A DNA stretch of 24,517 bases from Acidobacteriaceae bacterium (GTDB lineage Bacteria > Acidobacteriota > Vicinamibacteria > Vicinamibacterales > CAVVIG01), in assembly GCA_031274845.1 (NCBI GenBank), contig JAISPN010000028.1:1-24517 (forward strand), given 5' to 3'. The notes below the pieces were generated by a model, which was given only the letters and a program-made list of their open reading frames with translations, searched no databases and had not been told where the DNA came from. Position numbers and translations under genes: made by a program. How positions within the stretch are numbered: the stretch's first letter is position 1; the number at the start of each line of letters is the position of its first letter. This document shows positions 1 through 8,572 of this stretch, piece after piece.

Positions 1-93
1 GCGGAGCCATACGCCTGGCGAAGTGCTGCCATTGCCTCCAAGCCAGGCTTCCCACTCCAGTTGCGTTGCGAATGTAAGTCTCCGTTCGTTCAT
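1..93 (-). CDS. YdeI/OmpD-associated family protein, N-terminal fragment (cut by window edge)
   Basis: Only the first 31 codons lie in the window; the gene runs off the left end. Translation begins MNERRLTFATQLEWEAW and continues with a short Gly/Ser/Thr stretch to PGVWLR. This matches the opening of the YdeI ('bacteriocin-protection') family, which starts with a Phe-containing strand, a W-x-x-W-L helix and then a G-V-W-L strand. The ATG sits 17 nt after the end of the attC-like site at 110-166, the spacing expected for the first gene of the next integron cassette. No strong Shine-Dalgarno sequence is visible. Base composition is lower in GC than the host operon to the right. Family members are small cytoplasmic proteins of poorly defined function. 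The call rests on 31 residues, so it is moderately sure. Confidence 0.6.
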   Translation of the reverse strand, partial: MNERRLTFATQLEWEAWLGGNGSTSPGVWLR

Positions 94-109
94 GGTGCTT
101 TCACGAAAA

Positions 110-166
110 GCCTAACGCCAAAATTAACCGGCGGCGAAGGCGTCCGGGTTGAACGCACTGTCAGGC
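110..166 (-). other. Integron attC-like recombination site (57 bp)
   Basis: Read on the minus strand, the site starts GCCTGAC directly after the TAA of the DUF6157 gene and ends GCGTTAGGC, which holds the core GTTAGGC (consensus GTTRRRY). The outer boxes are complementary except for one G/T position. Inside, TTCAACC and GGTTAA form the second pair of boxes with one unpaired extra base, as in typical attC sites, and a short GC-rich central segment separates them. Spacers of 5 nt (AGTGC, TTTTG) lie between outer and inner boxes. Box order, spacing, the extra base and placement directly at a stop codon fit a classic attC. The cassette-coding strand is the minus strand, so the plus strand would be the recombinogenic one. 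A covariance-model search was not possible. Confidence 0.85.
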
Positions 167-580
167 TTATGCGCGTTTGCTCCGCATAGCGCAAGTTTGC
201 TTGATAGCGGAATTACCTGATAAACGCTGATATTCAGCGCTCTCAACGGCAACGAGCGCAACTTTCGACTCACCATTGAAATGTAAGCCCCAGCCATAAG
301 ATTTAGCCAAGGGCGAGGTTCTCATGCAAGCCATCGGTTTGGAAAAGAACTCAGCCCAAAGCTTGTTTCGTTGAGCCTTGATCTGTATCGGTGTGATGCC
401 GGTTCTTTGAACATGTACTGCGAACTGCACTTCCTCTTGCGTGAGCGTGTATGGATGCGAGGCAATGAGCGCATATTCAAGCTGCGCAATAGAAGGCTTG
501 CCGTTTTGTGCGGGTGGAACCGAGCCAATCCTGGCCTTGGTGTCTGGTGATACAGCAATAAATGTGTTGGTGTAGTTCAC
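167..580 (-). CDS. DUF6157 family protein, probable integron cassette gene
   Basis: A 137-aa cytoplasmic protein of unknown function. It begins MNYTNTFIAVSPD, has the IAQLEYALI segment near residues 31-39, and carries the conserved stretch around residues 79-102 (FFSKPMACMRTSPLAKSYGW followed by GLHF), all typical of DUF6157 proteins, with a usual family length. The start is GTG at 580, only 36 nt after the DUF885 stop and in the same frame; a stop codon separates them. The TAA abuts an attC-like site, which marks this as a cassette gene. GC content is clearly lower than in the neighbouring operon and codon choice is less biased, consistent with transfer. It lacks a recognisable promoter and may be transcribed by read-through from the DUF885 operon. 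No function can be assigned. Confidence 0.8.
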   Translation of the reverse strand: MNYTNTFIAVSPDTKARIGSVPPAQNGKPSIAQLEYALIASHPYTLTQEEVQFAVHVQRTGITPIQIKAQRNKLWAEFFSKPMACMRTSPLAKSYGWGLHFNGESKVALVAVESAEYQRLSGNSAIKQTCAMRSKRA

Positions 581-616
581 GATGACCTCAACAGCCTGTT
601 GCCGGTTCGCGCGCGA

Positions 617-2593
617 TCACTTCGCGGCCGCGAGCTCGCCGAGCAGGGGTTCGCGGAAGTAGCCGGACGGGATCGTGCCCTGACGGATGAAGGCGAGGTG
701 AAAGGCTTTTGCTGAAAACGCGGCGCCGAGCTGTTTCGCCGCTTCTTCCCGCAGCGCGTAGATCTGATCTTTGCCGAGGCGATACGTAATCGCCTGTGTC
801 GGCCACTTCGAGTAGCGGAAGATGGCGCGCTCGGCGGCTTCGCAGCTCGCGCGCTTCGCGTCGCTTTTCTTGCCGGCCGCGCCGCAACTGCCGGGCAGAA
901 AATCGACAATCTCCGAGAAGAGCGTCGTCGCTTCGTCGTAGCCCATGCGTCCGGTGTGAATGCCGGTGTCGATCCGGACGCGCAGGTCGCGATAGAGCGT
1001 GCCTTGCAACTGGTAGAGATGCTCTTCGGGCGAGTAGAAACCGGTGGGGGCGTTCGGCCGCGGTTCGGCCATCAACGCTTCCGAGTACAAGCCCCAGCCT
1101 TCGGCGGGCAACGAGTCTTCCCACATCGCCGAGGAATCTTCGACGGCGCCGGGCGTCAACCACCGGACGGGGGAGATGCGATCGCGAACCTCGGTGAGCA
1201 CCTTGTAGTACCAGTCGTGACCGGGGAAGCCTTCGTGCGCGGAGAGATCGGCGAGCGCGGCGCGATTATTCGCCTGAAGCAGCGCGCGATCGTTGTGCGT
1301 CGGCGACACGTAGAAGCGGCCCACACCCGTGGTCTTGAACGGCGGCGCGGGATAGTACGCCGCGCCGTCGATGGACGATTGCAGCGGCGCCGGCGTTTCG
1401 GTGACGTCGAGTTTGTAGTCGGCCGGCACGTCGAAGAGCCCGGTCTTTCGCGCGTAGTCGACGAGACGGAACGCCGCGTCGCGGTACCACGACACCATTT
1501 CCGCGTCGGATTTCGGATAGTCCTTCGAGAGTTCGTCGAAGACGGCGCGGACGGCGGCGTTGCCATCAGCGGGAAGCGCCCAGTGATGCGCCTCGCCGAT
1601 GCCGCGCGCGAGATCGACCATCTCTTTCTCTGTCGCCAGCACAATCGGCATCGATTCGTCGAAGAGCTGCGTGGCGGTCTTGTCGAGACGCATGTTGTTG
1701 CGGAGCGCCCAGTTGTATTCGTCCTCACCCATGGCGAAGCGGTCGGCGGCATAGGCGGGCTTCACTGTGGGGGTCGATCCCGCGGTGAAGAACGCCGTCC
1801 GGACGAAATCGTGGAAGTGGCGATACGCCTGTGCCGCGTTGGCGCCAGCGGCCGTGAGATCGCTGAGCACGCGGTCGCGATCCGTGCCGCTGATGCGCGC
1901 GCGGCCCAAGGCGGGCAGCTCCTCCGCGAAATACTTTGCGTTTGCCTCCGTGGTTTCAAGGCCGTCCCGTTCGAGCATGCGCCGATCGGGGACGCGGCCG
2001 CTCGCGATGCCGGCCTGAATCTGCTGCTGCGCCGTGGCCAGATACCCAGGGACGGCGTTCACGCGAGCGATGACGAGATTCCACTCGTCCGCCGTGCCGT
2101 AGGTGCGATCGCCGGTTTCTGTCAGCCCTTGAATTTGCCAGTCGATGGCGCGGAACGGCTCGCTGACGAAGGTGTCGAGCGCGCGTTCCTGATAGCGCCG
2201 CGCCTGCTGCTGGTGCAGCATGAAACGGATTTGCGCCAGCGCCACGTCGCGATCGATGCGTGCCGCGCTGGACAACTGCTCCGGCGCGAACGCCTCGATC
2301 GTGTTCGAGGTCTCCGACAGCCAGCGCGCTTCGGCGTCGAGCGCGGCTGGCGAAAAGTCGCGCAGCGTGCCGTCGACGTCACGAAGCGACGGGTCGAAGC
2401 CCGCGCCGCCCAGATACGTGTTCGTCGTCGGATTGCGCCGCAGGAACTCGACGGTGTAGGCGGTGAGCGTGCGCGCGAGCGCCGCGTCCTGATTCGCGCC
2501 GTGGCGCGCCGCCTCGCCGCCCGGAGCCTGAGAGGAGCAGCCACAGGCTGCGATGAGAAGTGCCGCGGCTGCTGTCCTCAGGATCGTGCGCAT
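617..2593 (-). CDS. DUF885 family lipoprotein, putative metallo-carboxypeptidase
   Basis: 658 aa. The N-terminus (MRTILRTAAAALLIAACGCS) is a lipoprotein signal peptide with the likely lipidated Cys at 17 or 19, so the protein should be anchored in the envelope. The C-terminal half has the DUF885 signature: HEGFPGH at residues 453-459 (HExxxGH, probable zinc ligands), EGWGLYSE at 498-505 (third ligand region) and DTGIHTGRMGYDEA at 542-555. Length is usual for the family. The fold is related to thermolysin-like/M32-type metallopeptidases, and peptide or ester hydrolysis is a family-level inference. The ATG is preceded by a good AGGAG (about 2601-2605). It is the last gene of the surA-like/UPF0182/FKBP/DUF885 cluster, 15 nt after the FKBP stop. 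Cassette-type DNA follows immediately. Confidence 0.88.
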   Translation of the reverse strand: MRTILRTAAAALLIAACGCSSQAPGGEAARHGANQDAALARTLTAYTVEFLRRNPTTNTYLGGAGFDPSLRDVDGTLRDFSPAALDAEARWLSETSNTIEAFAPEQLSSAARIDRDVALAQIRFMLHQQQARRYQERALDTFVSEPFRAIDWQIQGLTETGDRTYGTADEWNLVIARVNAVPGYLATAQQQIQAGIASGRVPDRRMLERDGLETTEANAKYFAEELPALGRARISGTDRDRVLSDLTAAGANAAQAYRHFHDFVRTAFFTAGSTPTVKPAYAADRFAMGEDEYNWALRNNMRLDKTATQLFDESMPIVLATEKEMVDLARGIGEAHHWALPADGNAAVRAVFDELSKDYPKSDAEMVSWYRDAAFRLVDYARKTGLFDVPADYKLDVTETPAPLQSSIDGAAYYPAPPFKTTGVGRFYVSPTHNDRALLQANNRAALADLSAHEGFPGHDWYYKVLTEVRDRISPVRWLTPGAVEDSSAMWEDSLPAEGWGLYSEALMAEPRPNAPTGFYSPEEHLYQLQGTLYRDLRVRIDTGIHTGRMGYDEATTLFSEIVDFLPGSCGAAGKKSDAKRASCEAAERAIFRYSKWPTQAITYRLGKDQIYALREEAAKQLGAAFSAKAFHLAFIRQGTIPSGYFREPLLGELAAAK

Positions 2594-2608
2594 GGCGTGC
2601 TCCTGCTG

Positions 2609-3400
<792 letters not shown>

Positions 3401-3430
3401 GGTGGTTATTGTGTCATCGAAGCGGCGTCG

Positions 3431-6229
3431 TTAGCGCCGCTGCTGTTGTTGCAGCCGTTCGAGTGTCTGCTTGAGTGCTTCGAGCCGTTGTCCGGCTTCG
3501 CCGAGCCGTCCTTCGGACGTGAGACGCTGGTACGCGTCAAGATCTTGCGCTGCCTGTGTGATCAGGCGGTCGATGTCTGATGAGGTGGCCGGTGCGGACG
3601 TATCAGCGCCCGGACGCGAGGTGCTCGATGGCGCTGCCGCTTGCGGCGTGGCGGACGAGGTGACCGGCGTCGCGAGACTCGATGGCGCCTGACCGAGGAG
3701 CGCCGCCAGCGCCGTCTCGAAGTTTGGTCCGTAGGCGAGACGATCCTGCACGGCGAGCACCACGATGCGCAACTCCGGCATCGGGCTCCGTTCGGCCTGA
3801 AGATAAATCGGTTGCGCGTAGAGCAGACTGCGCTCGATTGGGATCACGATTAGATTGCCGCGCCGGACGTGAGAGCCCTGCTGATTCCAGAGCGACAACT
3901 GACCGGAGAGTTGCGCGTTCTGATCGATGCGCGCCTCGATCTGCAGCGGGCCGTCGACGAGCCGCGTCTTGGGAAAGTTGTAGACGAGCGCGTCGCCGTA
4001 GTTCTGGCCGTCGCTTCTGCCGGCAATCCATCCGATCAAGTTGTTCCGGTTGGCGGGCGTGAACGGCAGAATCTGGACGAACTCCGCGCGCGGCTCGCCG
4101 GGAAGTTTCATCAGCACGAAGTTGGGTTCCGCCGCGTGCGCCGCCGGTGGCTGGTCGCGCCTCGTCGTCGACGCGACTTCGGTGGCGACGGTCCAGAGGT
4201 CTTCGCGGTTGTAAAACACGTCGGGCGACGTCATGTGATACAGGCCGTAAGCCGCCGCTTGCACTTCGAGCATCAACTCTGGATAGCGCACGTGCGCCTG
4301 CAGGTCGGCCGGCATGGCGCTGCGGTCGGCGAAGAGCGACGGGAAGAGTCCTCGATACGCGGCGATGATTGGATCGCCCGGTTCAAAGATGTAGAAGTGA
4401 ACGGAGCCGTCGTAGGCGTCGATGGTCGCCTTGACGCTGTTGCGCAGGTAGTTGATGCGTTGGTGTTCGAGGAGGTAATGCCGCGAGTACGGATACGCGT
4501 CGGAGGTGGTGTAGCCGTCCATCATCCAGACGAGGTGTCCGTCTTTGGTCACCACGATGTACGGATCGGCGTCGAAGGTGAGGAACGGCGCCAGCGTCTC
4601 GACGCGCTCGCGGATGTTGCGCCGCATCAGCAACTGACTGTCGGGCGTGAGGTCATCGCTGAACGGCATGCGCGCGAGATCGCTGCGGTCGAGCGCGAGC
4701 ACGAGGCGCCTGAATGCGCCGCCAACCGGAATGCCGGTGGATGCCTCGTAGGTGGTGACGTTGTTCGTCTCGCCTTGCGGGTAGTTGAATTCCTTCTGGC
4801 GCGTGCGCACGTAGACGTCGCCGTTGGTCAGCTCGCCGAAATAGATCTCGGGACGCCGCACGGTGATGTCCGGATGCCGGCTTTCGACCGGCATGTTCGA
4901 GAGCAGCAGATCCGGCATCCCTTCGGGCGTAAACCGCGTCACCTGATTCATCGTCACGCCGTAGCCGTGCGTGTAGATCAGCCGTTCGTTGATCCAGTTG
5001 CGGCTGCTCTCGGGGAGACGCTCGATGTTCAGCTCGCGTACGGCGAGCATCATCTGCTGCTTGACGCCGTCAAGCTCGTAGCGATCGATGTCGATGTCGG
5101 GAAAATCGTAGTAGGTGCGAATTTCCTGAATCTGCCGCAGCGTGTCCTGAAGCGCGCGCCAATCCCACAGACGGATGTTCTGCAGCGTTTCCTGATTGTC
5201 GGCCGCGGCCTTCGCGTCGATGTCGCCATCGGCGGGAAACGGCACCTCGGTCACGCGGTCGAGCGCAAACGCCGCGCGCGTGAGGGTGATGTTGTGCTCG
5301 ATGAATGGCCGCTCGCGCACCAACTCGTTCGGTTTGACGATGAAGCTGGTGACATACCAACTGACGGTCGACATGCCGACAAAGACGACGAGCGCGGGTG
5401 TGAGGCTGGCGACGATCCAGCGAAGTTTTGGCGCGGCGACCGCATTGACGAGACAGAGCGCGCCGCCGAGCGCCAGCATTCCCGAGAACAGCAGCATGCC
5501 GGGGAGCATTACGTGCGCGTCGGTGTAGGTGATGCCCGCGAAGATCGTGTGGTCCGTGGTGATCCAGTCAAAGCGCGAGAGCCACGCGCGCGCGGCGAAC
5601 GTGAAGAGAAGGAACGCGCTGGCGAGCGAGACGCCGCGCAGCGCCGACGGCGAGCTGAGCCGCCGGGTCAGTAGCCGCGTGCCGCTCTGCATCACGAAGA
5701 AGAAGAGGGCAAGGAGCATGACGATCACGGCGAGGGTCGTCACCCAGTCGACGAGCGCGTTCCAGGCCGGCAGCGTCAGCAGATAGAACGCGACCGGCCG
5801 TTCGAAGATCGGATCGAGCGCGCCGTCCGGCGCGGCGCTACGTTGCCAGTACAGCGCGAACGTCGTCCAGTTCGAGGACATCGTGAGGCCGACGCCGGCG
5901 GCGATGAGCAGCGCGATGGTGCCGGCAATGGTGCGGAGCACCGATTCCACCGGCAGCTTGAGCGGTTCACCGTTGACGAGAATCGGTGTCGTGAGATCCG
6001 CGAGGCGCGCGGGCTTCAGCGCCAGAAAGACGCCGAAGAGGACGATGAACGTCGCGGCGGTAAAGAACAGAAAGAGCCGCGCCTCGAACGTCAGCGTCGT
6101 CCAGAAGACCTCGCCGTAGCCGAGCGTCGAAAACCAGAGCGCGTCGACGTAATAGGAGAGGATCGAGCCGCCGAACAGCACGGCGACGACGAAGAGCGCA
6201 AGGAGCAGTCGCCGTAGCCGCACTGTCAC
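3431..6229 (-). CDS. UPF0182 (COG1615) family large membrane protein
   Basis: 932 aa. About seven hydrophobic segments fill the first 295 residues (roughly 7-27, 50-71, 102-121, 161-181, 198-217, 240-265 and 270-292). An extracytoplasmic region of about 550 residues follows, with typical UPF0182 stretches such as LERLPESSRNW-like sequence, YTHGYGVTMN and VWMMDGYTTSD. A Pro/Ser/Thr/Ala-rich linker from about 850 leads to a short helical tail rich in Glu, Leu and Gln that ends QQQQRR. Size and topology match the family, whose molecular function is not established. The start is GTG at 6229, 5 nt after the stop of the SurA-like gene, so coupled translation is likely. Location next to two periplasmic isomerases suggests envelope biogenesis, but that is inference from context only. 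Confidence 0.93.
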   Translation of the reverse strand: MTVRLRRLLLALFVVAVLFGGSILSYYVDALWFSTLGYGEVFWTTLTFEARLFLFFTAATFIVLFGVFLALKPARLADLTTPILVNGEPLKLPVESVLRTIAGTIALLIAAGVGLTMSSNWTTFALYWQRSAAPDGALDPIFERPVAFYLLTLPAWNALVDWVTTLAVIVMLLALFFFVMQSGTRLLTRRLSSPSALRGVSLASAFLLFTFAARAWLSRFDWITTDHTIFAGITYTDAHVMLPGMLLFSGMLALGGALCLVNAVAAPKLRWIVASLTPALVVFVGMSTVSWYVTSFIVKPNELVRERPFIEHNITLTRAAFALDRVTEVPFPADGDIDAKAAADNQETLQNIRLWDWRALQDTLRQIQEIRTYYDFPDIDIDRYELDGVKQQMMLAVRELNIERLPESSRNWINERLIYTHGYGVTMNQVTRFTPEGMPDLLLSNMPVESRHPDITVRRPEIYFGELTNGDVYVRTRQKEFNYPQGETNNVTTYEASTGIPVGGAFRRLVLALDRSDLARMPFSDDLTPDSQLLMRRNIRERVETLAPFLTFDADPYIVVTKDGHLVWMMDGYTTSDAYPYSRHYLLEHQRINYLRNSVKATIDAYDGSVHFYIFEPGDPIIAAYRGLFPSLFADRSAMPADLQAHVRYPELMLEVQAAAYGLYHMTSPDVFYNREDLWTVATEVASTTRRDQPPAAHAAEPNFVLMKLPGEPRAEFVQILPFTPANRNNLIGWIAGRSDGQNYGDALVYNFPKTRLVDGPLQIEARIDQNAQLSGQLSLWNQQGSHVRRGNLIVIPIERSLLYAQPIYLQAERSPMPELRIVVLAVQDRLAYGPNFETALAALLGQAPSSLATPVTSSATPQAAAPSSTSRPGADTSAPATSSDIDRLITQAAQDLDAYQRLTSEGRLGEAGQRLEALKQTLERLQQQQRR

Positions 6230-6234
6230 ACGCC

Positions 6235-7308
6235 TTAGGGTTTTGCTGTCGCGGTGTCGAGCACCTTGCGCGCCAGATAGTTCGTCACCTGCGCGTCGGC
6301 GCGGAGATTGAGCAGATACGCCGTGTGCAGCAACTGTTCCTTACGGGTTTTGAGCGCTTGGGTAATCTGATCCTTGACGCCGGGGGTCGACAGATCGCGC
6401 TGTCCCGCCTGTTCGTGGCCGGCAACCAGCACGAGCGTGTACGCGCCGCCGAGATTGACGACGTTCACGGTGCCCGGTTCTTTGTTCAGGATCGCATCCC
6501 GCAGTTGGGGCGGCGCCTGCTTCAGGCGTGACACCGGCACAAACCCGAGATCGCCGCCGCGTGGCGCCGACTCGGGATCTTCGGAGTACCCGATGGCGAG
6601 GTCGTTGAACGTCGCGCCCGCCTTCAACCGATCCATCAGCATCTGAATCTTGGCGGTCGCCTGCTGCGGCGTCTGCGCGTCGTCGCCAGACGCGTTGGTA
6701 ATCTGCGGCTCGCGCACCGGCGTGACGACGATTTGCGCGATGTGGTACGACTCTTCGGGCATGTTGAACTGCGCCTTGTTCGCGGCGAAGAAATCGTTGA
6801 TCTCCTGATCGGTGACCGCCGTTTTCGATGCGAGCTCGTGGTCGACGACTTTCTGCGACAGCAGCTCGTGACGCAGCCCTTCGCGCATGTCGTCCATCGT
6901 CAGGCTTCGCTTCGCCAGTTCCTGTTGAAAGGCTTCGTCCGGGATGTTCGCTTTCGCGTTGCTGTACGCGGTATCGAGCTCGCTCTGCGCGACCTCGATC
7001 TTGAGCGTGGCGGCCTTCGCGATCAGGATGTCCTGCGTGATGAGGCTGTCCAGCAGATTGAGCTTGGCTGTCGTCTCTTCTTCCGTCGACAGCGGCTGCG
7101 CCGGATCGGTGATGCGATGGAACGCGCGTTCCACATCCTGACGCGTGATCTGACGGCCATCGACCGTGGCCCAGGTGTCGGGAGTCACGGCGGCCGCGGG
7201 CGTCGACTTTGTGGCGTTGCAGGCAGCGCCGAGCATGATCGCGGGCACGGCGAGCGCCGCGAGGGACCGGAGAGACGAGGAACGGAGCGACGAGATCAGA
7301 TAAGGCAT
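6235..7308 (-). CDS. SurA/PrsA-like parvulin peptidyl-prolyl isomerase lipoprotein
   Basis: 357 aa from the ATG at 7308. An upstream in-frame extension would add a non-conserved, Arg-rich piece ahead of the signal peptide, so this start is preferred. The signal peptide ends at LGAAC with lipidated Cys30. A helical SurA-type N-terminal region (about 45-185) contains the usual 'VDGRQITRQDVERAF' motif near 49-63. A rotamase (PPIC) domain spans about 187-297, with HIAQIVV and GGDLGFVP (251-258), and a C-terminal helical segment closes the chaperone module. Expected role: folding or escort of exported proteins at the outer face of the inner membrane or in the periplasm. It is the first gene of the envelope operon. 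A -10-like TACGAT lies exactly 6 nt ahead of the ATG and no Shine-Dalgarno is visible, so leaderless expression is possible. Confidence 0.88.
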   Translation of the reverse strand: MPYLISSLRSSSLRSLAALAVPAIMLGAACNATKSTPAAAVTPDTWATVDGRQITRQDVERAFHRITDPAQPLSTEEETTAKLNLLDSLITQDILIAKAATLKIEVAQSELDTAYSNAKANIPDEAFQQELAKRSLTMDDMREGLRHELLSQKVVDHELASKTAVTDQEINDFFAANKAQFNMPEESYHIAQIVVTPVREPQITNASGDDAQTPQQATAKIQMLMDRLKAGATFNDLAIGYSEDPESAPRGGDLGFVPVSRLKQAPPQLRDAILNKEPGTVNVVNLGGAYTLVLVAGHEQAGQRDLSTPGVKDQITQALKTRKEQLLHTAYLLNLRADAQVTNYLARKVLDTATAKP

Positions 7309-7312
7309 CCCG

Positions 7313-7621
7313 TCATCGTACACAAAAAAGGCGTCCGGCCGCCGTGGCCGCCTTCGTTTGCACTGTGGCGGCAAAGGCAGCATCGGTGACCACGGTGAAG
7401 GTATGCGTGGCGCCGAGTTGCGTGCTGTACACGTTCTGCACGGTCAGGTCGATCGGTTGATCGCTATTCCGAATATAGGCCTGTGTCGCCGGCGCCGTCG
7501 GCCGAGGCGCTGAGAGGGACGCGCTCGGGCTGCTCGAGCGCGAGGGCGACGAGGGATTGTTTGCACAGGCCGCCATGCTGGCCAGCGCTACGCCGATTCA
7601 GACTTTTCTTTTGATCGTCAC
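7313..7621 (-). pseudogene. Truncated lipoprotein remnant with a stop codon in its signal peptide
   Basis: From GTG at 7621 the frame reads MTIKRKV*IGVALAS and then MAACANNPSSPS. This is a lipoprotein signal peptide (Lys/Arg start, hydrophobic core, lipobox Cys) interrupted by one TGA at codon 8. After a Ser/Pro-rich linker comes a segment with the pattern IRNSDQPIDLTVQN, then HTFTVVTDAAFA and VQTK. This is the beginning of a fibronectin/Ig-like repeat seen in many acidobacterial lipoproteins. The frame then ends abruptly at 7313, just before the SurA-like start, with the remainder of the domain missing. An internal ATG at 7576 would give an 87-aa product without a complete signal peptide. 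Both the stop and the truncation point to a dead gene, unless the TGA is a sequence error. Confidence 0.65.
7315..7320 (-). promoter_or_regulatory. -10-like hexamer TACGAT ahead of the SurA-like gene
   Basis: TACGAT lies exactly 6 nt from the ATG at 7308. This fits the TANNNT-then-start pattern seen at other genes here. No convincing -35 was found, so this is weak evidence. Confidence 0.3.
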
Positions 7622-7634
7622 CGCAGCCAGCCTG

Positions 7635-8105
7635 TTATTTTTGATCTCTGGCCTTACGCATGGCATCGCGCAGGGTGTTCAGGAGTTCATCGGCGAGGCC
7701 ACACTCGATCGATTTCCCGGTGTCGCTGGACGCGCTGCCGAACTTGCCTTGCGGCCCCATCGAGCGCCGGTATTTGGCCCCGTCACTCCACAGCGCCGTG
7801 CCATCCGGCGTTTGTGCGGTCAGGTCGGCACTTGGAGAGCCTCCCATAACGCCGACGAGAAATTTCGTCGTCGTGCTCGGCAGATGGGCCTTCACGCGCA
7901 GAATCACGTCCGCTTGTTCCTTGGTGCTCGCGAGTTTGATCGGGGTCAGTTTGTCCAGGTGCTCCGCGAGGCAGACGGCGACACCTTGATCATCCCCAAG
8001 ATCATCGACGGCTTCGACATAGGCGCTGCGCACAGTGGCGAGGCGCGGATCCAGCGGGCCGCTGGCCAGCAGCAAAAGGGCGGTGATGACTGAGAGTGGA
8101 AACAA
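7635..8105 (-). CDS. Hypothetical secreted protein
   Basis: 156 aa. It starts at TTG (8105), with AAGGAG at the upstream stop codon giving a well-placed Shine-Dalgarno. The N-terminus MFPLSVITALLLLASG is a signal peptide. The mature part contains VCLAEHLDKLT, EQADVILRVKAHLP and a Gly/Ser-rich middle. It ends with a helix, CGLADELLNTLRDAMRKAR. The repeating 'ADVILRVKAHL' and 'LW SDGAKY' elements resemble small secreted acidobacterial proteins in which a degraded-target or lipoprotein-like domain contains paired Cys residues, but no named family is recognised with confidence. It lies 11 nt after a lipoprotein gene and 13 nt before the lipoprotein remnant, in a patch associated with a conjugation-gene stub. 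Function unknown. Confidence 0.7.
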   Translation of the reverse strand: MFPLSVITALLLLASGPLDPRLATVRSAYVEAVDDLGDDQGVAVCLAEHLDKLTPIKLASTKEQADVILRVKAHLPSTTTKFLVGVMGGSPSADLTAQTPDGTALWSDGAKYRRSMGPQGKFGSASSDTGKSIECGLADELLNTLRDAMRKARDQK

Positions 8106-8116
8106 TGGGGGACTCC

Positions 8117-8572
8117 TTACTTCAGCGGAATCAATGATGCGTAGTCAGGCGCGCTCGAGTGAGGCACAAGATTCCACCCTCCACCGGCGAGGACGATGTC
8201 GGAAATCGGAAGCTGAATCGCTGGGAATCGGCCGGCGAGGCTATATACCGCCTGAGTGGGATAGCCATGCGTGTTCATCCACACAATTAAAGGGATCGGG
8301 TCTACGGTGCGATCAAGGAGATCAAATATTTGCAACTCCTCAAGCGTGGGCGTGACCCAGCCACTACCAGGAGGCTGGTTCGCATTTGTGGGCGGTACTC
8401 CATTCGTGGGGCCGGGCTGGATCCCCGGCCACAGCGTGCCATCGAGCTGCGCGGCGAGTTGAGCTTGCCAAGTGATCGGGGTTGGTGTCGGGGCCGTGGG
8501 GGTATTGCCGCACGCCGGCACTAACAAGAGAAGTACAAGGATTCCAAGTCCGCGAAGGACGCGTGCCGTCAT
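8117..8572 (-). CDS. Hypothetical lipoprotein in a conjugation-gene remnant
   Basis: 151 aa from ATG at 8572 (MTARVLRGLGILVLLLLVPACG). This start is chosen because it overlaps the upstream stop codon as ATGA, giving translational coupling, and because it opens directly into a signal peptide. The lipobox is VPAC with the Cys at 21, followed by a Pro/Thr-rich linker (NTPTAPTPTP). The mature part holds the segment WQAQLAAQLDGTLWPG and, later, EELQIFDLLDRTVDP and IPLIVWMNTHGYPTQAVYSL. No family is recognised. Position directly behind a VirB10/TrbI C-terminus suggests it travelled with a type IV secretion cluster, perhaps as a VirB7-like or accessory lipoprotein, but this is inference. Stop is TAA, which overlaps the Shine-Dalgarno of the next gene. 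Confidence 0.65.
   Translation of the reverse strand: MTARVLRGLGILVLLLLVPACGNTPTAPTPTPITWQAQLAAQLDGTLWPGIQPGPTNGVPPTNANQPPGSGWVTPTLEELQIFDLLDRTVDPIPLIVWMNTHGYPTQAVYSLAGRFPAIQLPISDIVLAGGGWNLVPHSSAPDYASLIPLK

Noticed and set aside
1..580. Integrase (intI) or attI next to the attC-like site
   Set aside because: No tyrosine-recombinase motifs are present in the visible sequence; if an integrase exists it lies outside the window.
3869..5674. A 601-codon open frame on the plus strand
   Set aside because: Antisense to the UPF0182 gene, with Arg/Asp/Val-rich composition and no recognisable motif.
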